A stretch of 64,000 nt of DNA from Alligator mississippiensis (taxonomy: Eukaryota > Chordata > Crocodylia > Alligatoridae): assembly GCF_030867095.1 (NCBI RefSeq), contig NC_081832.1:62109444-62173443 (forward strand), written 5' to 3'. Both the position numbers and the translations under genes were made by a program. How positions within the stretch are numbered: position 1 is the first letter of the stretch; every line of letters begins with the position of its first letter. The notes under the pieces are model-generated. The model worked only from the letters and a program-made list of their open reading frames with translations. It was not told the origin of the DNA and ran no database searches. Of this stretch, positions 1-10,367 are shown piece by piece.

Positions 1-1104
1 TACAGGACACAGTTCCAGCCAGCTGCGGTCGTGTCCTCTGCCTAAATCGCTTTCTGAACCAGCTCCAAGGCTCCGGCTGCTGTTCCAAGTCCCTGCCTTA
101 TCATGCTGTGCATCTGTTTGTGATGCAATTCCCACAGGAACGGAGGAGCAGGGGGGGGGGGGAGTGTGTGAGGAGCTTTTCAGGCGGTGTCCACAGTGCA
201 TTGATCCCCCTCGGCCCTAAGTACAGTGCAGCACTATAAATCAGTCCCAAATATACTGTCTTGAGCTGCCTTTGCAGAGGCCAAGTGAACTGGAGTCTCA
301 GGAGCTGCTTGCCTTCTCCAGAAAGCTCCTGAGAAATCTATGTGCAACTGTAAGGGTAGGGAGGGCTGTGAGGGGTAGGAGCACTCCCCAGGCCCAACCT
401 GGTATGTGTGAGAAGGATGTCACTGTACTGAGGGGGAGATGGAGCCTGGGACTGGATGAAACCCCTCCTTCCCCTTGACCCTGCTGTACTCTGGGTCTCT
501 GGTGTTACTGTGTGGTTAATCCTAAGCGAGGGAGCAGTCTGCACCCGGCCGAATTCCCTGGTTCCCTCAAGTGACCACTGAGGTCCGGATCCTGGAGAGG
601 CCGGGGGCACTGCTGGGCTGCTCAGTGGCAGGGCAGGGGGCCTAGCTCTGGCTGAGGTGGGATCAGGCACTCGGGGAGATGGAAACCACTGCCCGCATGG
701 GCTAAGCAGCCTCCCGGTGGGTGGCAGCCCCAGTGCCAGCCCCAGCTCTGCTCTCTGCAGCCCCACTCCCGGTTTGCTAATGGGCTGGCAGGGCTCGGGC
801 GGGGGCTCTGCAGGGTGCTTGGACCCCGGGGAACGGCGGGTTCCCTCTTCTGGCCCCTGCGGCCACGCTGGGAAGAGCCCAGGCCAGGGCGCTCCTACTG
901 CTGCCTGCGCCTACCAGCCGCCGTGGGCCGGGGCCGGTAGCCTCTGGGCTCTCCCGGAAGGGGTGAATACGCATGAAATGACCCCGCAAAAGCGCTGGCG
1001 GGGCCAATGGCCTCCGGCCGCGGCAGACGGGACGGATCTAGCGCGGGCGCCCGGCGCTGCCGGGGAGCGGGCTGGGCCGCGGGAAGGAAGGCGGAGGAGC
1101 CGAG
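1..1104. other. Intergenic flank downstream of NKX2-5
   Basis: No gene is recognised here. GC content rises towards the right into the NKX2-5 CpG-rich zone. A short run of G lies near 150-162. Open frames at 338-766 and 657-1112 are proline/serine/glycine-rich on both strands, as expected from composition alone. In mammals the neighbour on this side of NKX2-5 is BNIP1, but none of its exons is visible. Confidence 0.5.
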
Positions 1105-1631
1105 CCACGTGAAGCCACTCTCTTTAATGAGGCTCGGACAGCGGGGCGGGCGGTGGCGGCCGTGCGGACTCGCGCGCAGTGCAGCACCCGGCGGGACCGG
1201 CGCGTCCCGGCGCCCCCGGGGAGGGCTGTGTCCGGAGCATCCCCGTCGGCCGGGCGAGGTCTCGGGCCGGGGAAGCGGCTCTGCGGCGGGAGGCTCGGCC
1301 CCGGGCCCTCGCCCGCCGCGCCTGGGCCCGGACGGGGCGTGCGGGGGGAACATGCGGGGTGCCAAGGGGAGAAGCCGGCTGGGGGCGGGTGTGCGGGGTA
1401 GCCTCGGGCCGGGGGCTGGCAGCTGCACTACGGAAAGGATTCCCCCCCTCCCCGCACACACGTCTAACCGGGCGTGTCCCCGCAGGAAACCCACCAACCA
1501 GGCTAGCGCCTTCCCCGCGGCTGCCTGACCCCTGGCCGGCGGGCGCCACGGGGAGCCCGGCTGGGTTCAGCCGCCCCCCGGGCCCGGGCCCGGGCCCGGA
1601 CCCCGTCCCCGCGCGGGCGGAGGGAGCAGCT
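1105..1631 (-). other. NKX2-5: NKX2-5 3' untranslated region (predicted)
   Basis: The stretch runs from the TAG stop at 1632-1634 to just past an ATTAAA signal read on the minus strand at 1123-1128. The resulting length of about 0.53 kb is ordinary for this gene. The sequence is extremely GC-rich. The exact cleavage site is inferred, expected roughly at 1100-1115. Confidence 0.6.
1123..1128 (-). terminator. NKX2-5: Poly(A) signal ATTAAA of NKX2-5
   Basis: TTTAAT on the plus strand reads ATTAAA on the minus strand. It is the only poly(A)-like hexamer I noticed in the GC-rich 0.5 kb after the stop codon. Confidence 0.55.
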
Positions 1632-3397
1632 CTACCAGGCGCGGATCCCGTGCAACGTGGAGATGCCGGCGCTGCCCTGCGGCAGCGGCGCCTGCACGGA
1701 GTTCAAGTCCCCGACGCCGAAATTGACGAAGCCGCTGCCGGCGGCGGAGGGCGGCACGGCCTGCACGGCCGGGTAGCTGCAGCTGTAGCTGGCGCTGCAG
1801 GCCGGGCCGCCGTAGCTGGGGTAGGCGGGGTAGGCGTTGTAGCTGTAGGGGCTGATGCTCACGTTGTACGGGGGGCTGTAGGGCGAGGACTCGCCCAGGC
1901 AGGGCTTCCCGTCCCGCACCAGCACGGGCACGGCGATGCGGCGGGGCGGCGGCGCGCCCACCATCTCCAGCGTCTGGTCCTGCCTCTGCCGCTTGCATTT
2001 GTACCTTCTGTTCTGGAACCAGATCTTCACCTGCGTGGACGTGAGCTTCAGCGCGCTGGCCAGGTGGTCCCGCTCCGGGGCCGACAGGTACTTCTGCTGC
2101 TTGAAGCGCCGCTCCAGCTCGTACACTTGCGCCTGCGAGAAGAGGACGCGCGGTTTCCTGCGCTTCCTTTGCCGGGGGCGATCGGGCTCCTCCACGTCCC
2201 GCTTCTCCTGCTCCTGCAGGGAGCACAGGTCTGGGGCGAAACAGACACGCGGCACAGTCAGCGGCGAGCCCCGGGGGCTTGCCCCGGCCCTGCCCGCCGC
2301 CCTTAGCACGGGGCTCTGCAGCACGCCCCGTGTCCTCCCGCACGCTCCCGGCGCCCCGGGTCCAGCTGTCCGGGGCCTGGAGTCAGCAAAACTCCCCTTA
2401 AACCAGCTCCGTTCTCCCAGCAGCCACGGGCCGGGCCGGGCCGAGCCGCTCTGTGCGCGGCGGCGGGCTGCGGGCGGCGGGCCGGGGCCGGGCGGGCTCC
2501 TCGATCCGCGGGCAGCGCCTGCCCGAGGGCTGGCTCCCAGGGGCCGCCGGGGGTCGGGGCCCCGCGTGTAGTATCCAGAGGATCCTAGAGGAGTCGGGCT
2601 GGCAGGGACCTGCGAGGGTCCGAGCCCCGCTCCAGGCAGGACCAGCCCTGTCTTGACACGCGCTTATTTAGCCTGCTCTGAAACTGCCACCGAGGAGCCG
2701 TCCGCGGCCTGTCCAGCCTTTCCCCGCCTTCTACGTGAGAAAGTTGCAACACCCAACCTCGGCTTGCCCCGTGCCATGTGCGCCCATTCCTGCCCGGCCT
2801 GTCCCTTGCGGCCACCGAGAGGAGACTCTTGCCACCCTCTTAGCACCACTTCAGGGCGTCGTATTACAAAGTGTTTTTATATTATAGTATTATCGTGACT
2901 CCTACTATACTCACCACTACTAGCGTGCGAGTATAGTAGACCCGAGCCTAGTACAGCACAGTGTATCGTCATTACTGTGATATGACCACAGCACTATTAC
3001 TGGTACCCGACCGAGCACTACTACTACTAGCGCGGCACGGGCTGCAGTCGAGCCATGCTGCTGCCCTCCCGGCTCTCGGCCCTCGGGGCCCGGCCGCGCT
3101 GCCGCCGCCCGCCCTACCTGTCTTGCCGGCCTTGGCCGAGCCCATGTCGGCGTAGGTCTTGCCGTAGCAGGCGGCGGGGCTCCTGGCGGGGTGCGCCGGG
3201 GCCAGCTCCTCGCCCAGCTCCGGCAGGGCCGCGGCCTCGGCGGCGAAGGGCTCGTGCTTGAAGGCGGCCAACAGGCAGGACGGCGAGGCCAGGCCCGCCA
3301 GCTCCATGGAGGCCAGGCCGCCGGGCTGCTGCTGCTGCTCCAGGTTGAGGATGTCCCTCACGGAGAAGGGCGTGGTGCCGGCGGCGCTGGGGAACAT
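1632..3397 (-). CDS. NKX2-5: NK2 homeobox 5, cardiac homeodomain transcription factor (2 coding exons)
   Basis: Coding exons are complement(3118..3397) and complement(1632..2230), joined in phase 1 across a GTAGGG donor and a CCCCAG acceptor; the product has 292 residues. The protein is a nuclear DNA-binding activator that specifies cardiac progenitors and acts with GATA4 and TBX5. Domains: the TN (eh1-like) motif [12 protein letters not shown] at residues 9-20; a QQQQ run at 21-24; homeodomain about 117-176 with [12 protein letters not shown] in helix 3, including the NK2-class tyrosine at homeodomain position 54; NK2-specific domain [15 protein letters not shown] at 190-204; a tyrosine-rich segment about 208-247; and the C-terminal signature [13 protein letters not shown] ending in GIRAW. 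The N-terminal [14 protein letters not shown] and the [10 protein letters not shown] block distinguish it from NKX2-6 and NKX2-3. The length is close to chick NKX2-5 as I recall it. The linker before the homeodomain is short: exon 1 ends AKAGKT and exon 2 opens [11 protein letters not shown]. The start is the first ATG, giving the conserved MFPS. Orthology is very secure. Confidence 0.97.
2231..3117 (-). other. NKX2-5: NKX2-5 intron, with a decayed ACT/AGT trinucleotide tract
   Basis: The 887-bp intron has the donor at 3117-3116 (GT) and the acceptor ending at 2231. Most of it is GC-rich, but about 2865-3035 drops sharply in GC and is full of ACT, CTA and TAG triplets. Within this tract CTACTATACTC (2902-2912) and GAGTATAGTAG (2929-2939) form a perfect 11-bp inverted repeat with a 16-nt loop. 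A degraded trinucleotide microsatellite is the simplest reading. Confidence 0.75.
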
Positions 3398-3620
3398 GGT
3401 GCAGGTGGCGGAGCGCGGCGCAGCATCCCCGCGCCCGCGGCCGGGCGGGCTGGGGCAGGGAGCGCGGGGCGCGGGCGGGGAGGAGGGACCGGGAGGTTTT
3501 GGGGGGCCCGGAGCCTGCCATTGGCCGAGCCGGGGCGGCGGCGGGGGAGGCCCAGCCGCGTGTCACCTAATATAGGCATGCAGCGCCAAAACGGCCCCGC
3601 GCCCTTAAAGGGCCGGCGGG
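3398..3620 (-). promoter_or_regulatory. NKX2-5: NKX2-5 5' UTR and core promoter (predicted)
   Basis: This is GC-rich DNA directly upstream of the ATG. Two core-like motifs are visible on the minus strand: a CCAAT box at 3520-3524, and CCTATATTAGG at 3566-3576. The latter resembles a TATA box and also a CArG/MEF2 site, but its A/T core is 7 bases rather than the 6 of a canonical CArG. If it acts as a TATA box, transcription would start near 3540 and the 5' UTR would be about 140 nt. If the CCAAT box is used, the start would lie nearer the ATG. Confidence 0.45.
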
Positions 3621-3949
3621 GATTTCTCCCGCTCCCCGGGCCGCCCGGGACCACGGGTCACGCGGGCAGCTGCAGGAAACGGGCCGGAGGAGCCGGGAGC
3701 CGCCGTGCGGTCCCCCCCGCCCCCTTCCCAGCAGGGCACCCGCCGGGGGAGCGGCCCCGACGACTCCTCCGGGCGCCCCCGCGCTGCACAGCCGCTGGGG
3801 CCGGGGCGGGAGCGGGGCAGGGCAGTGAGGCCTCCCCGCGGCCCCGGCCTGAGCCCGTGCTGGATGGAGGCCGCGCGGGGCAGGGACCGGGACCCGGGAC
3901 CCGGGGACGGGGCAGAGGCCGCTCCGGCCGCCTCCACGCTGCCCTCCCC

Positions 3950-4350
3950 GCGCCCCGGAGATAAGGCGGGAGCGGTGCCTGCAGGCGGGGAGCGGAGGAC
4001 CGTCCCGAGGCGAGCGGGTGAGTGCGCCTGGCCTCGGCCCCGGCCTCTCCGGGCAGGGCGGGGGGCGGCGGGCTGCTCCGTGCCCCCGCCCGCACCTCCC
4101 GCTGGGCCCCAGCAGCGGGGAAGTCATGAACCCCCTTCCTCCCGGCCGGCGGGTCCCCCCCACGCTGGGCCGGGGCCGCCTTATCTCCCCAGCCGCCGCT
4201 ATCCGATGAAGGAGCAACATCCGATTCAATTAAAATTCTTGCTGCGAGCGGCCGCGAGCGTCCCGGTAGCTTTTTGTCAGGGAACCAGATCCGGAGTTCG
4301 CGATGACAGTTTGAGAGATGACTGTGTACAGAGAGGCCTGAAATATTGCT
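3950..4350. promoter_or_regulatory. Proximal upstream region with GATA motifs
   Basis: AGATAAG at 3959-3965 and TTATCT at 4181-4186 (AGATAA on the minus strand) are consensus GATA-factor sites 0.56-0.8 kb upstream of the NKX2-5 ATG. AT-rich homeodomain-like sequence (CAATTAAAATTC) follows at about 4226-4237, standing out against the GC-rich surroundings. NKX2-5 is known to be GATA-controlled; function of these copies is inferred. Confidence 0.35.
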
Positions 4351-4635
4351 ATTTAATGGGGGAGGAGGGGTGCGGGTCTTCCAGCCTGCTGCTCTGCAGC
4401 CAGCCTTTCCCAGGCCGGGGTGTCACTGCTCTGGGACACGCTGGGTAGGAGGGAGGAGGATTAACTCCTCAAGGCCCCCCTGCCTGGGCTGGGCTACGGG
4501 TGGACTTCCTCGTACAAAGAGCTCTTCAAATGGGGACAAGCAAGAGCTTGATTTCCTTCCAGGCATGCAGATGTGGAGGGCATGCGCATGCCCACTGCTG
4601 ACCAGGCTGCCCTTTGCCACCCACTAACCTGGTTT

Positions 4636-4715
4636 TAGTCAGGGGGGAGAATCCTGCCTTGAGCAGGGGGCTGGACTAGATGGCCTCCTTAGCCTGCTTT
4701 CCTATGATCCTGACC
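4636..4715 (+). mobile_element. CR1 LINE 3'-end fragment
   Basis: The sequence GAGCAGGGGGCTGGACTAGA, then GGCCTCCTT and CCTATGAT, is the standard CR1 3' UTR tail of birds and reptiles, in sense orientation. Only the last part of the element is visible, as is usual for 5'-truncated CR1 copies. Confidence 0.75.
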
Positions 4716-4859
4716 AGGACACATCAGCCTGCTCCTTGCATCCAGGATTTAGGAGCTCCTGGCCCTCAGGCCACCTGGGTCCCCTGGCCTGGCCTCTCCC
4801 TGCACATGCAATGGGAAGGAGCAGTGAGGCCAGGCCTATCCCGGTTGGCAAAGAGCTGC

Positions 4860-5125
4860 TTGAGGGGGGCATAAGAAGGGTTTACAAGATACTGAATGGC
4901 CAAGAGAAGGGCAGTGGGTTTGATTGGGGCTTGCTCTTACCAGGCAAGAACTAGGGGTCACAACATGAAACTTCTAAAACTAACAAAAGGAAGCTCCTTC
5001 TCACCCGGCTGTCCTTAAAACGTGGTGCTCACGGCCACCAGCGGTGGTGGAAGCTGGCAGTTCAGCTAGATTCAACAAGGATTGAGCATGAAGGAAAGGG
5101 GCATCGGTGCTGTTTGAGCAGGGGA
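4860..5125 (+). mobile_element. Degenerate CR1-like LINE fragment (end of ORF2)
   Basis: Translated fragments such as VYKILNGQEKG, followed by a GSQHETSKTNKRK-type stretch, match the pattern at the C-terminal end of CR1/L2 reverse-transcriptase ORFs (FKILNG, RTRGHxxKL, FFSQR, VVEANTINxFK). The frame is broken, so it is a fossil. It may be a second insertion beside the CR1 tail at 4636-4715 rather than the same copy. Confidence 0.55.
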
Positions 5126-5129
5126 ATGA

Positions 5130-6055
5130 GGGGCACGGCCCCTGCATCAGAGCTGTCCCCACCTTAAATGCTGGCAGCTACAAGTGAGAGAGGAACAGTG
5201 GAGAAAACCCTGCTCCTGTCTCCTTCAGTCTCCCCTTCAGCATCCACTCTCTGCCCCTGCGAGGCAGACTGGGCAAGATGGGCCTCTGGTCTTCCCCAGT
5301 CAATGCCAATTCTTCTGTTCCTAAAGGGAACAGTGAGCTGCATTTTCGACCCCTGCCCCTTGATATTTATGTCAGAGACAAGGGTATTTTGAAAGGGTGA
5401 TATATTGAATTGGACCAACTGCCTGGTTGGGGGAAGCTTTAGCGGGGCTTTGGAGCACAAAGTTGGCTTCTTCAGCTCATGAGGATTTTTTTTTGTTCAC
5501 GTGGTGGATACAGGAACAGTGGTATTGCCTCTGGTCTGGTGTGTGGCCTTTCAGGGCAAAGTTTGCAGGGCAAGAGTATGAGGGTGCTCTCTGGTTTGTG
5601 TAACAAGTAACTTGCCCTCTTTGTTTGTGCCTTTGCCGGCCAGCTGCCCATCTCTAAAGGGCCAAGATGCTGCTGTCTCCTACCTCCCTAGGTGAGTCTA
5701 GGTGGAGGGCATGTGTTTTGGGGCAGGAGCTGGCTCCTAGAGTATCTGTTTTTCGTTGGTACTGCTCAGTGAACAGGGCAGATGTTACTGTCTGTTTTTC
5801 AGGTAGTCCTCCACAATGATTTCCTTCTTAATGAAGTTGAGAAGGGATCTCTGGGACCAGAGTGGGATCTACATGAGGCAGTGTCTCACACAGGGCCTAG
5901 GCTTGGTTCCCCCGTAGTGATCAGAGGTTTATCCCCTTCCCCGCAGCCCTGGGAGACCTGCTCTGGGTCTGGCGGCGGCAGGCTCCCCTGAACCCAGTGT
6001 GCGTGTGCAGGGGTGTGCGTGTGTGCACGCCTGCGTGTGCTCCCGGAGGTGAAAG
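5130..6055. other. Upstream intergenic DNA, nothing recognised
   Basis: The sequence is unique-looking, with moderate GC and no convincing exon, repeat or motif cluster. A short GT-rich patch occurs near 5996-6040. Confidence 0.4.
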
Positions 6056-6515
6056 CTGCCTGCATATAAAATATTATTAATTGGAGCCCGCGGGGTCCGG
6101 ATCACACCCTCCCTCCCAATCCCAGTGCCCTGGCTGCAAAGGTGGATGTGATTAATTGCGAGATAAGCCGGAGCGATCATTTGGAATGTCATTAGTGCTT
6201 CGGGGAGACATTCATTGGAGACAGACGGCGTTATCCTCCGCTTTATCTTCAACACTGCAGCACTTTTAATACCGCAGTTTAGAAACAAATGGGGGCTTTC
6301 GGCTCGGCCCTTCGCCGCATGTTTATATTTGCGGAAGAATCGCACCGAGGGGGAGTCCCGGGCTCGGCCCCTGATAAATGAACATTAGCACTTTTTCGAA
6401 CTACTGTATCAACAAAAAGAGCTGCAGGGCCGCAATAATTGGTGAAAAAGCAAACACTCCGCAAAGAGAGGCCGGGTCTGCTCTATGTCCGGCTGATTGA
6501 TGAACCAGCCACTGA
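6056..6515. promoter_or_regulatory. Candidate cardiac enhancer about 3 kb upstream of NKX2-5
   Basis: This AT-rich island carries at least four GATA motifs: AGATAAG 6161-6167, TTATC 6231-6235, TTATCT 6243-6248 and TGATAA 6372-6377. It also has several homeodomain-type ATTA/AATTG sites (6076-6084, 6151-6158, 6434-6442) and CAGAC SMAD-like half-sites around 6220-6226. It lies 2.7-3.1 kb upstream of the ATG. The mouse gene has a GATA- and SMAD-dependent cardiac enhancer at about -3 kb (established knowledge), so position and motif content agree. Orthology to that enhancer is inferred. Confidence 0.5.
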
Positions 6516-7477
6516 CACACAGCAGCTCAGGGGCTTTCCGGGTCGGGGCTCTTCCCCCCTCCCCCGAATAATTGCCCCCGGCTGAGTGCCTAGGCCCGAT
6601 GCCCAAGGCGGGGGTCGCCTAGAGCAGGGGAGAAGGGGCGCGGCGGCATCCAGCGGGCTCCGGCCTCCGCGCCGCGGCTTCCCGGGGTGGCAGAGCGGCT
6701 CTGGCCGAGATGTCCCGCATCTCTTTGTTCTGCCTCGGGGAGGGTGCGAGGCTCTCCAATAAAGTCAGATCCCCGGATTCCCTTGTTCTGGTGCCTTAGC
6801 CTCCTTTCTCCCCGCAGGGGCCGGCAGGCGTGTGCAACCCGGGGAAGTGGGGGCGCGATCCCGAGCTCATGGACCCACGGGGGTTGCCCGTGCGCGGGAC
6901 TGGCTGCCGAGGGGTCGTCCCCGGCCTCGGGCGGTGCATGCGAAGGGGACTCGGGCCTTAGGGAAGGTGCTTGGCCGCGCTGGCTCCGGACAATGCCCCG
7001 CACAAAACGAGCGGGCGCGGAGAAGGAGCAAGCGTGCACCGGGAGAGGAGGGGATGGAAAGCATAGTCTGTCGCAAGGGGGAAAGCAGGCACCTCCCTCC
7101 CGGCCACGCTCCTCTGAACGCTGGACGTGGCTGTGTAGCTCCCGGAGCCGCCCGCTGGATCCTGATTCACTCCCCGCCGTGCACACGCGGCTCCCCGGCC
7201 ACACTGCTCGGGGCATGTCGGGCTGTGACTCCACAGACACTTGCGTTTGTGTCCCTCCCTCTCGTGTGTCCCGTCCCCCCGCCGTCCCCTTCGCTCGTTT
7301 CACAATCAAACCTTCCTCTCTCCCGAATCCGGCTGGATTTTCTCCTTTCTCCCCCAGCAGAAGGGTTTTATTTTGCGTCTCAGCCGGTACAAACTCCCAG
7401 CCCTCTCCCCCTGCTGCTGTCTGCCGGAGGACTCTGCTTCTACCTAAACAGTAAACGCCGGGAGCTTGAAACCTTGT

Positions 7478-7525
7478 CACTAATTGAGTGGTAACACTTA
7501 AGGTGCGGTAGATTTATTAAGAGCT
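7478..7525. promoter_or_regulatory. Candidate NKX2-5 binding element beside a T-box half-site
   Basis: CACTTAA at 7495-7501 reads TTAAGTG on the minus strand, the textbook NK2 element, and AGGTG at 7501-7505 is a T-box half-site directly abutting it. TAATTGAGTGG just to the left adds an ATTA core. The cluster lies in an AT-rich gap of the GC-rich block, about 4.1 kb upstream of the gene's own ATG. Autoregulation is only a hypothesis. Confidence 0.25.
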
Positions 7526-10367
7526 ACTATTCCAGAAACAAGCGATTAGGTTTGCTAGAGTAAACCTCTCCTTGTCCCACCTGCCAGCTACTGGAGGGAT
7601 TGTCCCGGGGTCCTTAAAGGTCACTCCTCGTTTTCCTTCTGTCTTTGCCGGTGGCAGTTTGGCCCCAAGCTTACAATTGTTTCCAGTATTAGGAAGCTCT
7701 TGGCCGCTGCTGACAGATCTTAATTTGCTCGACAATCGATGCTATGTGCTTGTCTTCCAGGACTGCTCATTTAACCGTAACCGGTCTGGTGGGCCGAGCA
7801 GGGACAGGCACTTGGGTCTGACCGCCTGGCCGTCGGGAAGTCACTTACCCCTTTTCTGCCCCTGGGGCTCGGGGGTCCACCCCGCTGCCCGCGGCGGCGG
7901 CCTGATGTGCGGGCAGGGCAGCACCCGGGCAGGGTCTGCTCCTTCTCGGGTGAGGCCTGGCGCAGTAGGAGCTCGTCCCCTCGGTACCGGAGACCCCCCG
8001 CTTCTCACTCCAGTGCTGGCCTGGGTGCTCGGAGTCGCGGAAGAGCCTGGGCTCGGCAAGTCCTTCCTTTGCCGACCCGGGTGCTGGAGGCGGCTGGCGG
8101 CCTGTCCCCGGCTCCCCTTCCCCGCAGGGAGCGCAGCTGCGGAGCTGTCCAGCCGGGTGATCCCGTAGCCTTTTCCCGGGAGCTCGCTCCGTCTCCGCTT
8201 GGTTCTGTGCCTGTCTGTGGCTTGTCTCTGCCGGAGCAGCTCTGCAGAGATGCCCAGCCCCTGGCGCCACGTTGTGAATGTAAGGTCCCCGTACCGGGCC
8301 ATCCTGCTTCTGACCCCGCATATGGGAGCTGTGCCTCCGACTTCCGAGGCAGCGGCCTGGGCCGGCGCTGGGAGCGGGTCCTTGCTCCGAGCGGCCCGGG
8401 GTCCCTCCGGCCACCCGCTCCGCTCCGCTCCGTCCCGCAGGCGCACGGCACAAGGCACAGCGCCGCGACTGCCCCGCAGGGCCCTCCACAGAGTCCTCTC
8501 GGAGGCGTCATCAATCCGGATGGTTGGCGGGTCTCACAGGGACTAAGGGCCCCGGCCCCGCTGCCCGGCTGCAGCCCAGCGCCTCCCGCCCCGTCGAGAA
8601 AGCCGCAGCAACGCGTGTTTTGCCGCCCGAGGGGAGGGGAGGGGAGCGGGGCTGGGCTCCGGCTGCTGCTTCTCAGCGCCTCTCTTTGGACTGGACCTGG
8701 CCCTCCGGGGCCTGCGGTGGTGAGGATGGGGCGGGGGGGTGGAAGTTGCCGTTTGTCTCCCACGAAGGAGCCCGTCACCGGTAGTGCGGGATACCCGCTG
8801 TGGGCTCCCGGACAGCCCCTGCCGCGCTTCCCCGGCGGGTGGTTTAGGACAAACGAGCAGGCCCCGAGGGGAGCACCCCGGGAGACCCGCGTTACCCGCG
8901 GGGCTGTACAGACATCTAGCAGCGGCCGGACTTCCCCAGCGCCCCCCTGACGTGGGACGGGCAGGGGCTGGAGCCCTCCGCTTTGCAGGAGACACCTGCC
9001 TCGGGAAAGGCGCCGGAGGGAGGGAAGGGGCTTGTTGCACAGAAGGCTGCAATGTGATGAGGAGCTTCGCAAGGCTTCCCGCACCCTCCCCCGCCCGGTC
9101 TAACTCCGCTCCCCTTGGAAAGCGTCTGTGGCTGCGGCGGGGAGCGGGACGGGCGGGCGCGGGCGCCTGGCGGCGAGGCCGGAGCTGCGGCCGCGGTGTT
9201 TGCAGCTCGTCTGTCGGCGCGGAGCCTTCCCGAGAGATAAGGGCTGTCTGCCCCGGGGAGACGTCCCGCCGGCCTGCGAATCCGATCCGTCTGGCGAGGC
9301 CGCCGCGCCGGACACCGGGGCCGGGTGAGCCGGAGCCGCTGCCCTGACCCGGACCCGAGCCCCCGCAGCGGAGCCTTTCCCAAGGGGCTTGATGGGCCGG
9401 GGTCAGCGCACTGGCCGGGCCGTGTCTCCCCCCCGGAGTGCAGCGATCCGGCCGGCTCCCGGGCAGGCGGGGCCTCCGGGCAGACACCGCGAGGCTGCGG
9501 CAGCGGGTCGGATCCCGCCGCGTCTGCCCGGCTGCGCCCGCCCGGTTTGTGGAGCTGGTGCCCCCCAGGGGGCCGGGACGCGCCGCGGGGGTCCCGCTCC
9601 CTTCCGCCCGCTGCTCGGGGCCCCCGGAGCCGCGCAGCCCGGCTGGGGAGCCCCGTCCAGAGCCAGCTCCCCCCGACTCATCCCTGGCTCTGCCCGTCCC
9701 CGGGCCCGGGCTCAGCGCCTGGCGGGGAGCGCCCCGCGCCGCTCCGAGGGGCCGCTTCCCGCAGCGCGGAGGTTTTGTGCGGCTGGAAGGAGCGGGCCCG
9801 GGGCTGCCGCAGCCGCCCGCTCGGATCCGACCCGCCCGGCCCGGGCTGCAACGGCAGCGGGGTCCCCGTCTCCAGGAAAACGAAAGCACCGCGGAGGCGC
9901 CGCCGCCTCGCTGCCCCAGCGCTGTCCTTTCAACGTGCGGGAGCCGCGAGGCCGGTCCCCCGCTGCCCGCCCCGGCGAGCTCCGACCCGCCGCCGTGAGC
10001 GCAGGCGGCCGCGTCCCGCGGGCTCGGGGCACGGGCCGGCGCGCGGCGGGGAGAGCGGCCCGGCGCCGGCTGCACCCCGCGCCCCCGGGCGGAACGAGAG
10101 CGGGCCGGCTCGAGCCGCTGCCCCCGGCTTGTCTGGGGGAAAAGGGGAAGGGAGCGAAAAATAAACGAAAACATGAACAACCCCCCAGATTTATCGTGTC
10201 TCCGCTGGTGTCGGCGGGGCTGCTACTGCGCCGGCTGGGCTCCGCGCGGCTCCTACTGTGACTGCTCCTCTGAACCGGGGTGGTCCGGTCGGGGCCGGGC
10301 CGGGGTGGCCTCGGTATCCTCCCGTCCAGAGCCCCCTTCCTCCGCCTTCCCCGATCTCTCCCCCTCC

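Noticed and set aside
1179-2306. 375-codon plus-strand frame opposite NKX2-5 exon 2
   Set aside because: It is the antisense shadow of the homeobox exon in GC-rich DNA.
1632-3397. NKX2-6 or NKX2-3 as alternative identity
   Set aside because: The [14 protein letters not shown] start, the [10 protein letters not shown] block, the GIRAW end and linkage to STC2 fit NKX2-5.
8543-10180. 545-codon open frame on the minus strand
   Set aside because: It lies in extremely GC-rich DNA where all frames stay open. The product is Arg/Pro/Gly/Ala-rich with no domain, and overlapping frames are equally long.
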